Shown one piece after another: positions 25,936 to 33,609 of a stretch of 64,000 nt of DNA (position 1 is the first letter of the stretch; every line of letters starts with the position of its first letter). This DNA comes from Pseudomonadales bacterium. Its GTDB lineage: Bacteria > Pseudomonadota > Gammaproteobacteria > Pseudomonadales > Pseudohongiellaceae. Location of the stretch: contig JACKOH010000001.1 in the NCBI GenBank assembly GCA_024234395.1, positions 1,135,001-1,199,000 on the forward strand, read 5' to 3'. The translations under genes and the position numbers were made by a program. The notes beneath the pieces are model-generated. The model searched no databases. It was not told where the DNA came from and saw only the letters and a list, made by a program, of their open reading frames with translations.

Positions 25936-26682
25936 ATGTCGACCTACCGCACTCTGGCAATGTTTTCCTTCCTGATCCTGACTTTCCCGCTGTCGCTTAT
26001 AGCTGCCGAAGGTGGGCTGCGTACCATTACGGTCCGTGGTGAACACACCGTGGAAGTGGCGCCCGACTATGTTGACATGGAGTTTTCAATTTTCGAACAG
26101 CGCAACACCGCCGAACGCGCCAAAGCACAGGTAGACGAGAGAGTGATCGCGGTTTTGACGGCGCTCAGCGAGTTGCCTATTCCGGACGCTGATATCTCCA
26201 TGGGTGGGATTAGCGTTGCTCCTGTCTTTGAATACGACCGCAATGAGAACGAAGAACTGAATGGTTATCTGGTAACCCGAACGATTACTATCACGCTCAG
26301 GGATTTTGAGCTCTATGAGCCCCTGGCTGCGAAACTGGTCGATGCGGGTGTTGGCGAACTGGAAAGTCTGCAGAGTGGTGTCGACGACGAAAACCAGTAC
26401 AAACATGCCGCACTGGAAGCGGCAGCGAGAGATGCGAAGGTGCGGGCGGAAGCGATCGCTGCCGGTCTCGGTGTCAGCCTTGGCCTGCCCGTGGAAGTGG
26501 GTGAAAACCGACTCCGGCCACTGGCTAATTTTCAGCAGCGGGTTAATAACTACGGAAATATCGAGGAGGTTGTTGTCACCGGCAGCTTCATCAGGAACCG
26601 GCAATTGCCACCCCTCTTCGTACCGGAAAATATCGAAGTCGAGGGAACAGTCTGGGTGGTGTTTGAATTGCTCAGCAACTGA
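25936..26682 (+). CDS. SIMPL (DUF541) domain periplasmic protein
   Basis: A 248-residue protein with signal peptide (FSFLILTFPLSLIAAEG). The SIMPL domain runs from residue 30 to the end: TITVRGEHTVEVAPDYVDMEF in part, DISMGGISVAPVFEYD, ITITLRDFELYEPL and AARDAKVRAEAIAAGLG. The family forms beta-rich periplasmic assemblies with poorly known function. Near residue 212 it has IEEVVVTGSFIRNRQ, which is unusual for the family and looks like the plug start of a TonB-dependent receptor. Confidence 0.88.
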   Translation: MSTYRTLAMFSFLILTFPLSLIAAEGGLRTITVRGEHTVEVAPDYVDMEFSIFEQRNTAERAKAQVDERVIAVLTALSELPIPDADISMGGISVAPVFEYDRNENEELNGYLVTRTITITLRDFELYEPLAAKLVDAGVGELESLQSGVDDENQYKHAALEAAARDAKVRAEAIAAGLGVSLGLPVEVGENRLRPLANFQQRVNNYGNIEEVVVTGSFIRNRQLPPLFVPENIEVEGTVWVVFELLSN

Positions 26683-26764
26683 GACCACACTGAAACCCTA
26701 ACAACAGCAACTATTGCTGCTGCGCCGGGCCCGGTGTCTGTGTCCATTCAATCAAGGAATAAAA

Positions 26765-27202
26765 ATGTTAAAAACGATGCAATTAACCGCCGGGATTTTT
26801 GTCGCCAGTTTCTGGATCTCAATGGCAACTGCCCAACAGAATGACTATACGATTACTCACTGGGGCGATGGCTCCGCCATGGGGTGTTCCTATCGCTTCG
26901 AGCCGACAGCGGTTGTGCCCTGGTCCGGGGAAGGGCAGCCACCGGTCACCGTCGAACAGGTAAACCGGATCGTATCCGACTGGGTAGCGGCGAATAATCT
27001 GACCCTGGTAACCATCAATGACTACCGGCTTGCGTCGACCTACGACTTCCGCTCGCCAGGGCGGCGGACCCCGGTACAGGCGTGGTTTCTGAAATTGCTT
27101 GCGATTCCGGCCGGGACCAGGACACCCTTTGCTTTTGGCAGCGGAGAGCGACAGCTGGCTATCGCGTTTAACGGTTCGGTAATCGAACCTGAGTGCAACT
27201 GA
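26765..27202 (+). CDS. Small secreted protein, unrecognised
   Basis: A protein of 145 residues from ATG 26765 with signal peptide (LTAGIFVASFWISMATAQ). The mature domain contains two Cys (GCSYRFEP and the last residues EPECN) that could form a disulphide, and a Pro/Trp-rich patch VVPWSGEGQPPVTVEQ. Family unknown. Follows the SIMPL gene at 82 bases, same strand, possibly cotranscribed. Confidence 0.65.
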   Translation: MLKTMQLTAGIFVASFWISMATAQQNDYTITHWGDGSAMGCSYRFEPTAVVPWSGEGQPPVTVEQVNRIVSDWVAANNLTLVTINDYRLASTYDFRSPGRRTPVQAWFLKLLAIPAGTRTPFAFGSGERQLAIAFNGSVIEPECN

Positions 27203-27247
27203 CCAGCTAAATCGGGAGGAACTATGGCGTTAATGGCTCTGTCATGA

Positions 27248-27406
27248 GTGATTCTGTATATAGGGATTGTCCTGCTTTGTGTAATTCTGGCGATTCTGCT
27301 GGTGTCCTATCACAAGAAAATCGCTGAAATTCAGGGCAGGAATCTGGAAACTCAGCAGGAAATTGCCAGACACCTTGCCAAAATTGCGAACAGCTTGGAA
27401 AGTTAA
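27248..27406 (+). CDS. Membrane microprotein of 52 residues
   Basis: GTG 27248 opens a 52-residue protein: one strongly hydrophobic helix (LYIGIVLLCVILAILLVS) followed by a basic, Gln/Glu-rich amphipathic tail (KKIAEIQGRNLETQQEIA). This is the layout of small single-span proteins with a coiled-coil tail. In the same frame and directly upstream, GGAGG and ATG 27224 begin a seven-codon peptide, MALMALS, ending in TGA at 27245-27247. Either the short peptide couples translation, or the TGA is a mutation in a slightly longer protein. Confidence 0.5.
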   Translation: MILYIGIVLLCVILAILLVSYHKKIAEIQGRNLETQQEIARHLAKIANSLES

Positions 27407-27481
27407 AAAAAATTTCGCGGTATGATAACCGTCAGGGGCTGTCCTGAGCTTTCAACGCGCTAGTGGGGAATTCAGGGGAGT

Positions 27482-28177
27482 GTGAGGGAGGGTAACTGCA
27501 TTCAAAGGATGAGACTTACCATGCAATCCTGGCTAGCTAAAACGTCGATAGGCCGACCCGATTCGTTCGCGCCGGAGCGTAATCCTCATACTTTGCCGGA
27601 AATAGAGGCGCAGACAATTCGTCAGTTCATCCGCAACAGCGGGATGCAGGTCCTGACCCTGGCGGGGTATTCCGGCGCCGGCTATCAGTATCCCGAACAG
27701 ATGCTCGAAGTGGTGTCCAGAGCCCTGGAAGACAGGGATCCGGCACAATGGCTGATTTGCAGTGGTGCCACAAGCTGTGGCATCGGCGCCGCCTATGAAG
27801 TGGCGAAACAGGCAGGATTTACCACGCTGGGTATCGTCTCATCGAAAGCCCTGGAAGAGCGGGTCGAAGTCTCTCCCTACCTGGATTATGTATTTTTTGT
27901 CGAAGATTCCAAGTGGGGAGGACGGTTGGACGACGGTACGCTGTCGCCGACTTCCAGGGAGTTCGTGGAAACCGGTGATGAATTTCTGGTTATAGGCGGA
28001 AACGGCATCGCCCGCGACGAAATACTCGCTGCCCATCTGGCGGGAAAACCGGTGACCTATATACAGGCCGACATGAACCACGAAAGGGCAGTCGCACGTG
28101 CCGGGCAGTGCAATAATCGGGGAGCGATCGATTTCCACGGCCTCGCACATGCCGAGTTGTCTAATCTGCTTAATTGA
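27482..28177 (+). CDS. Rossmann-fold protein resembling SLOG-type nucleotide binders
   Basis: A protein of up to 231 residues. It has VLTLAGYSGAGYQYPE, WLICSGATSCGIGAAYE, TLGIVSSKA and DEFLVIGGNGIARDEILAA. That order of beta-strand, glycine-rich loop and a late GGNG... motif is like the SLOG/LOG superfamily that binds nucleotides or their derivatives. The start may be GTG 27482, ATG 27509 or ATG 27521. No catalytic residues of LOG enzymes (PGGxGT) are visible, so I give a fold-level call only. A MITE copy lies 12 bases after the stop. Confidence 0.55.
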   Translation: MREGNCIQRMRLTMQSWLAKTSIGRPDSFAPERNPHTLPEIEAQTIRQFIRNSGMQVLTLAGYSGAGYQYPEQMLEVVSRALEDRDPAQWLICSGATSCGIGAAYEVAKQAGFTTLGIVSSKALEERVEVSPYLDYVFFVEDSKWGGRLDDGTLSPTSREFVETGDEFLVIGGNGIARDEILAAHLAGKPVTYIQADMNHERAVARAGQCNNRGAIDFHGLAHAELSNLLN

Positions 28178-28189
28178 TCCAGTCCGACT

Positions 28190-28245
28190 AGTGTCCTGTC
28201 CGGTTAATTCGTCGCATTTCAGCGAAGTAACCGGACAGGAAACTA
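28190..28245. mobile_element. MITE-like palindromic element, short copy
   Basis: A 55-base relative of the element at 23652-23922. The left end is identical for about 34 bases (AGTGTCCTGTCCGGTTAAT and on to CATTTCAGCG). It then jumps to the right terminal repeat (AAGTAACCGGACAGGAAACT), lacking the central part. Flanked by CTAG and followed, as in the long copy, by AGCAGCCAGT. Confidence 0.75.
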
Positions 28246-28450
28246 GCAGCCAGTTGAAAACTCACCACAAGCTCTAGGCTGACGCGATTCCTAAGTGGAA
28301 GAAGTTATTGCCTTCTCACTGAGTGCTGTGGTATCAGTTCCGAATAGCGCGACCGCCCTGAATACTCGGCGTTCGTGATTTACCTGTCAGGAATCAGCCC
28401 CTTGTTTACCGGCCATGTGTCGCGTAATCCATGACCCAAGTATTTTATAT

Positions 28451-29089
28451 ATGAAACCCTATCTGTTCCTTGGCTGCCTATTGGCATCCTGCACCAGCCC
28501 ACACTTTAATGAGACAGCTGATACGAAGCTCTTTTCCTGCGATGGTCTCTTCTCTGCCAATCCCGGTCCCGAGGAATTGGCAGATCTGTTCGGTTCAGAA
28601 AATCTCTCAGAAGGGGAAATCGATGTCGGCGAAGGCATCAGTGAACCAGGAACACTGTTGTTTGAACAGCAGTTGAACCAGAAAATCGCGATACTCTGGG
28701 ATTCTCAGGAGCAAAAACACCGGATCAGACAGGTCAGGATTTCGGGAGAAGCCAGTAGCTGGGCAACTGAATCAGGAATCAGTCTGGGTTCATCATTGAA
28801 TGAAATCGAAGGAATTAACAGAGAACCGTTCCGCTTATCTGGATTCGGATGGGATTACGGTGGCACTGTCACTTCCTGGGGATCCGGCGTCTTAAGGAAT
28901 GCTGATGCCGGGAACTCCTGCAGGCTGACGCTAAGGCTTGCACCCGCGTCAGATTTGACCGCTGAATCCGGGATAGCAGATAGCTGGTACAGTCAGGTGC
29001 TGGGCGAACGGGAGTATTCATCGGACCATCCAGCCATGCAGGCGTTGAACCCGGAAGTCTACGAAATGATCCTCTCCTATGAATTGTAG
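28451..29089 (+). CDS. Predicted lipoprotein
   Basis: A protein of 212 residues from ATG 28451. The lipobox is in YLFLGCLLASCTSP, with Cys-14 the probable lipidated residue. The rest is acidic (SEGEIDVGEGISEPG) and has repeated Trp/Gly segments (GFGWDYGGTVTSWGSG) of beta-rich type. No family recognised. Short frames upstream of 28451 are not supported. Confidence 0.65.
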   Translation: MKPYLFLGCLLASCTSPHFNETADTKLFSCDGLFSANPGPEELADLFGSENLSEGEIDVGEGISEPGTLLFEQQLNQKIAILWDSQEQKHRIRQVRISGEASSWATESGISLGSSLNEIEGINREPFRLSGFGWDYGGTVTSWGSGVLRNADAGNSCRLTLRLAPASDLTAESGIADSWYSQVLGEREYSSDHPAMQALNPEVYEMILSYEL

Positions 29090-29271
29090 GGCTGTTGTTG
29101 ATTAAAGGGTCAATCAGTTGGGAAAAACAAACAGTCAAAAAACCAGTTCTATTGGCACTACTTAGCCACCGGCCACTGACAATCCCGTTCTTCAGTAGTG
29201 CCTGTTACCAGAAGTCTCCCAATCAAGCTTATTCCGGGTAAACATCGATTTGCAACATGATGGCACTTGCA

Positions 29272-29690
29272 GAAGTGAAATCATCCGAATCTTATCTGTA
29301 AGACGTTCTCGAAAGAAAGAGGTGGAACTCTATGAAGGCTAAAAACTTTGACAAGAAATTTGATGAAGGGAAAGAGACATCATTGATGATCTCGATCTCT
29401 CCACAGCACGCCGGGTAAATCAGGAACAGAAGCGTATCAATGTCGACTTCCCATCCTGGGTTGTTAATTCCCTGGATCGTGAGGCAGCTCGTATCGGAGT
29501 TATCAGGCAGTAAATCTTAAATGTCTGGTTGGTTGAGAGACTCAAAGCCGAAAGTGTCAATCTCGGCAGTACTGGGAATTTAACCCTAAGATATTCAGAA
29601 AAGCATAATTCAACTTTACCCCAAACAGAGGGGATAACTGCCTGATATTAAGCTGCTTTATAAATTCCGGTAATCTTTATTACTTCAGAA
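29272..29690 (+). repeat. Direct repeat, first copy (brnTA duplication)
   Basis: About 415 bases that match 30004-30424, including the tail of brnT, brnA and about 110 bases beyond with AACAGAGGGGATAACTGCC. The duplication explains the adjacent pseudogene. Confidence 0.75.
29275..29583 (+). pseudogene. Decayed copy of brnTA (3' end of brnT and brnA)
   Basis: Starts with the last 20 or so codons of a brnT copy (SVRRSRKKEVELYEG reads intact to TAA 29341). A brnA copy from ATG 29332 follows. One G is missing in GGGAAAGAGACATC compared with the intact copy, shifting frame after about 15 codons, and a TAA interrupts the end (GGCAGTAAATC). It is about 90 percent identical to the intact genes 700 bases downstream. 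The 5' part of brnT is absent. Confidence 0.8.
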
Positions 29691-29812
29691 ATAGGGCCGA
29701 TTTGGCTAGTATCTGAAACGCCCCGCAACAGATTTTAAATCCCGTCACAAAGAGAGAAATCTCTGAATCTACCAAACTTGTTCTTTGAGTAGAAAAGATA
29801 TATTTTATACTC

Positions 29813-30076
29813 ATGCATGGATTTGAATACGATGAGGACAAGAGCAAAGCCAATCTAAATAAGCATGGCATCGACTTCGTTGCAGCCCAAAAGCTTTGGG
29901 AAGACCCTGATCTTTTGGAAGTCCGGGCCAAGTCAGCTGTTGAGGAGCGATTTCTCTTGATCGGTCAAATCAGAGACAAATATTGGTCTGCAGTCGTCAC
30001 ATACAGAAGCGAATTCATCCGAATCATTTCTGTAAGACGTTCTCGTAAGAAAGAGGTGGAGCTCTATGAAGGCTAA
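29813..30076 (+). CDS. brnT: BrnT-family toxin (RNase)
   Basis: An 87-residue toxin with the family opening FEYDEDKSKANLNKHGIDF, then AAQKLWEDPDLLEV, FLLIGQIRDKYWSAVVTYR and the terminal SVRRSRKKEVELY. BrnT cleaves RNA and is neutralised by BrnA; the pair represses its own promoter. It overlaps brnA by 11 bases. Confidence 0.93.
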   Translation: MHGFEYDEDKSKANLNKHGIDFVAAQKLWEDPDLLEVRAKSAVEERFLLIGQIRDKYWSAVVTYRSEFIRIISVRRSRKKEVELYEG

Positions 30077-30317
30077 AAACTTTGACAAGAAATTTGATGA
30101 AGGGAAAGAGGACATCATTGATGATCTCGATCTCTCCACAGCACGCCGGGTAAATCAGGAGCAGAAACGGATAAACGTCGATTTCCCATCCTGGGTTGTA
30201 GATTCTCTGGACCGTGAGGCAGCTCGTATCGGAGTTACCAGGCAGTCGATTATCAAAGTCTGGTTGGTTGAGCGACTCAAAGCCGAAGGTGTCAATCACG
30301 ACAGTACTGGGAAGTAA
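30066..30317 (+). CDS. brnA: BrnA-family antitoxin
   Basis: An 83-residue antitoxin. The N-terminal half is the toxin-wrapping part (KAKNFDKKFDEGKEDIIDD) and the C-terminal half is a ribbon-helix-helix domain (KRINVDFPSWVVDSLDREAA, then RQSIIKVWLVERL). It should bind BrnT and autoregulate the operon. Start ATG 30066 lies inside brnT. Downstream at 30398-30425 there is a palindrome ATTTCCGGTAA / TTACCGGAAAT. Confidence 0.92.
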   Translation: MKAKNFDKKFDEGKEDIIDDLDLSTARRVNQEQKRINVDFPSWVVDSLDREAARIGVTRQSIIKVWLVERLKAEGVNHDSTGK

Positions 30318-30397
30318 ACTCTAAGATCTTTAGAAAAGCGTAATTCAACTTTATCGGAAACAGAGGGGATAACTGCCTGATATTAAGCTGCTTTGTA

Positions 30398-30425
30398 ATT
30401 TCCGGTAATCTTTATTACCGGAAAT
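30398..30425. repeat. Palindrome after brnA
   Basis: Inverted repeat of 11 bases, ATTTCCGGTAA and TTACCGGAAAT, around a 6-base loop. It could fold in RNA as a stem, but no T-run follows. The copy behind the pseudogene has a broken right arm. Confidence 0.6.
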
Positions 30426-30552
30426 AGCGATATAGGCCGAGAGGGGTGGCTTTCAGCGCTTAAATACGTGGCGCACAGTTTCCCGATTGTAAAATTGGCC
30501 ACTGCCTATCAGGCATTGTTTCCAGTTTCTTATTATTGCAGCTTCCGGATTT

Positions 30553-31083
30553 TCAGCTGGCTTTCTGCCAGGCCTTGTAATCGAATCTGCCCACGTTGAA
30601 CTCGTAAGACTTACAGATTTCGATTGGTTGCCAGAAAGAATTTACCGTGTGCGGAGTTTCGCGGCTGGATTCGTTGACTTCAAAATTCACCAGTTTGGGA
30701 TTATCGGTTCTGTCGGTCAGCATTGATTCGTAGTAATCCACTGCGGCTTCGCGGAGTTTCTGGATATCGATCGGACCGTTGTAACCGTAATAACCCGCAA
30801 AAGTCACACGACTTACCTGGTGGCTTTTGCACACCAGTGTGCGGTGTTCGGAACTTTGACTTTGTGTATCGGGAGTTTTCAGATGGCCTACGCAATTGTA
30901 GGTTTTCCCCCGAAACCCTATCTCAAACATTAAGGTAACTTGCTGTAATTCTGACCTTTCCGTCTGGTAACCACCGCGTATTACATTGTGAAACCTAACC
31001 TGCATTCGAGGCATTTGTGCAGCCTTATAAACGTCTTTGGAGTACGTTTTCCTTGTTCTCTGCGCATTAGAACCTGTAGTCAT
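30553..31083 (-). CDS. Hypothetical protein, 176 residues
   Basis: A polar protein without signal peptide or membrane helix. It has two Cys in VGHLKTPD-to-TLVCKSHQV and a repeated aromatic motif VTFAGYYGYNG. Residue use is consistent with a real soluble protein. I do not recognise the family. It stands alone, next to the toxin-antitoxin locus. Confidence 0.55.
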   Translation of the reverse strand: MTTGSNAQRTRKTYSKDVYKAAQMPRMQVRFHNVIRGGYQTERSELQQVTLMFEIGFRGKTYNCVGHLKTPDTQSQSSEHRTLVCKSHQVSRVTFAGYYGYNGPIDIQKLREAAVDYYESMLTDRTDNPKLVNFEVNESSRETPHTVNSFWQPIEICKSYEFNVGRFDYKAWQKAS

Positions 31084-31310
31084 AAGTATTACAAGCCGAG
31101 TTCGCGATAAACTTGTTCTATATCAATGAAAGATATGTCTCTTTAGTAATGTTCGATATCCATCTGTATCTATTAAAAATATTTCTACTAACTCCGCGTA
31201 GTGACCACTAACATAAATTTGGAATGATAATAGTACACGCGATGAAATGTTCTGAAATACATACGGTTGTTGGAATAACTTAGTTTCCAAGCTAAGGAAA
31301 AGTCCAAGTG

Positions 31311-32669
31311 TTATGGGTGGGACTTGCTCCTGGTCCGCATGGTTACAAATTCTTCGGCAAGAGTCGGATGAATGCCGATTGTGCGATCGAAGTCGGCCTT
31401 GGTGGCGCCACAGTTCAGCGCAACAGCAAATCCCTGGACCAGTTCTCCGGCATCCGGGCCCACCATATGTACGCCAAGTACCCGGTCATCAGTCGCACTT
31501 ACAACCAGTTTCAGTAACGAGCGCTCTTCCCTGCCACTTAGCGTATGTTTAAGTTGTTTAACCCTGGCGCTGTAAATGTCGACCGCAAGTCCTTTACCCA
31601 GGGCTTCCTGCTCGGTCAGACCAACTGTTGCCACGTTCGGCAGGGAAAAAACCGCCGACGGGATGTTCTGGTAGTCCATCTCCCGGACGTCATCCGCAAA
31701 CAGGGCGCGGGCTACCAGCTGGGCTTCGGCGAGTGCGACCGGGGTCAGGGCGACCCGGTGGATTACGTCACCAACAGCATAAATACTGGGTTCGTCAGTT
31801 CTGAAATGCCGATCCACGAGAATGGCTCCATTGTCTCGCAACTTTACCGCCACGTTTTCCAGCCCCAGGTTGGCGGTCATCGGTCGGCGCCCGGTCGCTG
31901 CCAGTACGACACTGCTTTCAAGTTTCAATCCATTATCAAGAGTCGTCAATAACCCTCTGTTATTACGTTCTATTTTCACAGGGTCCGCCTGTAGATGCAG
32001 TTCCATATGGCGGCCCATTTCCGCGCTGAGAAACTGCCTGACCTCCGAGTCAAACCCGTTCAACAGGGCTTCGCCACGGTATACCAGGGTCACGTGGCAA
32101 CCCAGTCGGGAAAATATACTGGCGAACTCCGCAGCGATGTAGCCTCCTCCTATAATCAACATGCATTCCGGCAGGGACTCCAGCTGGAAAATTTCGTTCG
32201 AGGTGATGGCCAGCTCACCGCCTTCGATCGCCGGCACCCAGGGCCAGCCTCCAACCGCCACCAGGATATGTCTGGCACTGATCTGGCGATTTCCAATTTG
32301 AACCTCGTGTGGACCCGCGATAGTGGCCCGCTGCTTGAAGACAGTGACCTTGTTGTTCTCAAGTATCGATTTGTAAATGCCCTCCAATCTGCTGATTTCA
32401 ATGTCTTTGTTCTTCTTTAATATTGGCCAGTCGAAGGCGATCTCCGGAGTTGCCCAGCCAAATCCCCTGCTATCCTGGAAGTCGTCATGAAAATGCGCCG
32501 CGTAGCTGAACAACTTTTTGGGTACGCAGCCCGCATTCACGCAGGTCCCGCCAAAATAGCGCTCTTCGGCGCAGGCCACCCTGGCACCCAGGCTGGCAGC
32601 CACCCGACTGGCTCTCACCCCGCCTGAGCCGCCCCCTATGACAAACAGGTCAAATTCAAACTCGGCCAA
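31311..32669 (-). CDS. gor: Glutathione-disulfide reductase
   Basis: A 452-residue flavoprotein when started at TTG 32669, which has GGGGAG ten bases before and gives the usual MAEFEFDLFVIGGGSGG opening; the frame stays open to 32807 but that would overlap alkB. FAD-binding GGGSGG, redox-active GGTCVNAGCVPKK, NADPH-binding GGGYIAAEFA and the C-terminal GIHPTLAEEF that supplies the catalytic His are present. It reduces glutathione disulfide with NADPH. Divergent from alkB with 128 bases between. Confidence 0.93.
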   Translation of the reverse strand: MAEFEFDLFVIGGGSGGVRASRVAASLGARVACAEERYFGGTCVNAGCVPKKLFSYAAHFHDDFQDSRGFGWATPEIAFDWPILKKNKDIEISRLEGIYKSILENNKVTVFKQRATIAGPHEVQIGNRQISARHILVAVGGWPWVPAIEGGELAITSNEIFQLESLPECMLIIGGGYIAAEFASIFSRLGCHVTLVYRGEALLNGFDSEVRQFLSAEMGRHMELHLQADPVKIERNNRGLLTTLDNGLKLESSVVLAATGRRPMTANLGLENVAVKLRDNGAILVDRHFRTDEPSIYAVGDVIHRVALTPVALAEAQLVARALFADDVREMDYQNIPSAVFSLPNVATVGLTEQEALGKGLAVDIYSARVKQLKHTLSGREERSLLKLVVSATDDRVLGVHMVGPDAGELVQGFAVALNCGATKADFDRTIGIHPTLAEEFVTMRTRSKSHP

Positions 32670-32797
32670 GATTGCTACTCCCCTACTGCGATTCAGACCC
32701 GGCTGACCGGAATACAAGCCCGCATTATGCACGGCTGGAGAGCGAATGAAACTCCAATAACCGGGTATCACAAATCTGTGTTGTAATCGGTCTGAGA

Positions 32798-33508
32798 ATG
32801 AAGACATTTACCGAACAACCCGATTTCTTCGCCGCCGCGGGTCCCATCATTCATCACTTGGGAAATGCCGAGCTCGTCGAATATTCTTCCGCCTTTAGTT
32901 CAATAGAATCAGCAGGATATTTCCGTTTCCTTCTTGAAAAGATCAACTGGCAGAAAGCAAAGATCCGCATTGCCGGAAAAGCCATCCCGATCCCGCGGCT
33001 GCAATGCTGGGTCGGTGATCCCAGCCTTACCTACGCCTACTCCGGAATCCGCATGCAACCGCAGGGGTGGTCTGAGCCGTTACAGGCAATCCGCGCCCGG
33101 GTTCAGCAATTGACCGGTTACCAGTTCAATGCGGTGCTACTGAATCTTTACCGGGACGGTAACGACAGCGTGGCGTGGCATGCTGACGATGAACCGGAAC
33201 TGGGCCCGAACCCGGTCGTGGCATCAGTCAGCTTCGGGGCCTGTCGACCCTTCGAACTCAAGCCCAGGCCGGTGGGGAAGAAGAAAATACAGCAGGATCC
33301 TACCGATGGCGTCGGACAGATCAACGCCATGGAAGACTCAAACGGGAGCAAGGAAGCAGTGCCGGGCAAGTTCCGCATTATGCTCCAGCATGGCTCACTC
33401 CTGGTTATGGGGAATACAATACAGAACAATTGGTTACATCGACTTCCCAAGGTAAAATCATTGCCGGAGCCGCGTATCAACCTGACTTTCAGAAGGCTGT
33501 TAAGTTGA
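32798..33508 (+). CDS. alkB: AlkB-type alkylated-DNA repair dioxygenase
   Basis: A 236-residue 2-oxoglutarate/Fe(II) dioxygenase closer to the ALKBH2/3 type than to E. coli AlkB. Metal ligands are His and Asp in VAWHADDEPELG and His in NNWLHRLPK; Arg residues for 2-oxoglutarate lie in EPRINLTFRRL. Substrate loop PRLQCWVGD and YSGIRMQPQGW are typical. Between PFELK and FRIMLQHGSLL there is an extra stretch of about 28 polar residues (KKKIQQDPTDGVGQ and more) not usual for the family. It reverses N-alkyl damage in DNA or RNA. Confidence 0.92.
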   Translation: MKTFTEQPDFFAAAGPIIHHLGNAELVEYSSAFSSIESAGYFRFLLEKINWQKAKIRIAGKAIPIPRLQCWVGDPSLTYAYSGIRMQPQGWSEPLQAIRARVQQLTGYQFNAVLLNLYRDGNDSVAWHADDEPELGPNPVVASVSFGACRPFELKPRPVGKKKIQQDPTDGVGQINAMEDSNGSKEAVPGKFRIMLQHGSLLVMGNTIQNNWLHRLPKVKSLPEPRINLTFRRLLS

Positions 33509-33609
33509 CTCGAAAACCTTCCTGCCTGCAGTCAGCCAGGCAAACAGGCAATTTTTCGAGACCCCGATGGGTTGCTCTGAGTCAGCCTTTCTGAGCGGGC
33601 AAGTGGGGG

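Noticed and set aside
25800..26042. 80-codon frame before the SIMPL gene
   Set aside because: No ribosome site, overlaps the SIMPL signal peptide region in another frame.
32670..32807. N-terminal extension of gor to 32807
   Set aside because: It overlaps alkB's start and lacks similarity to reductases. TTG 32669 with its ribosome site gives the family N-terminus.
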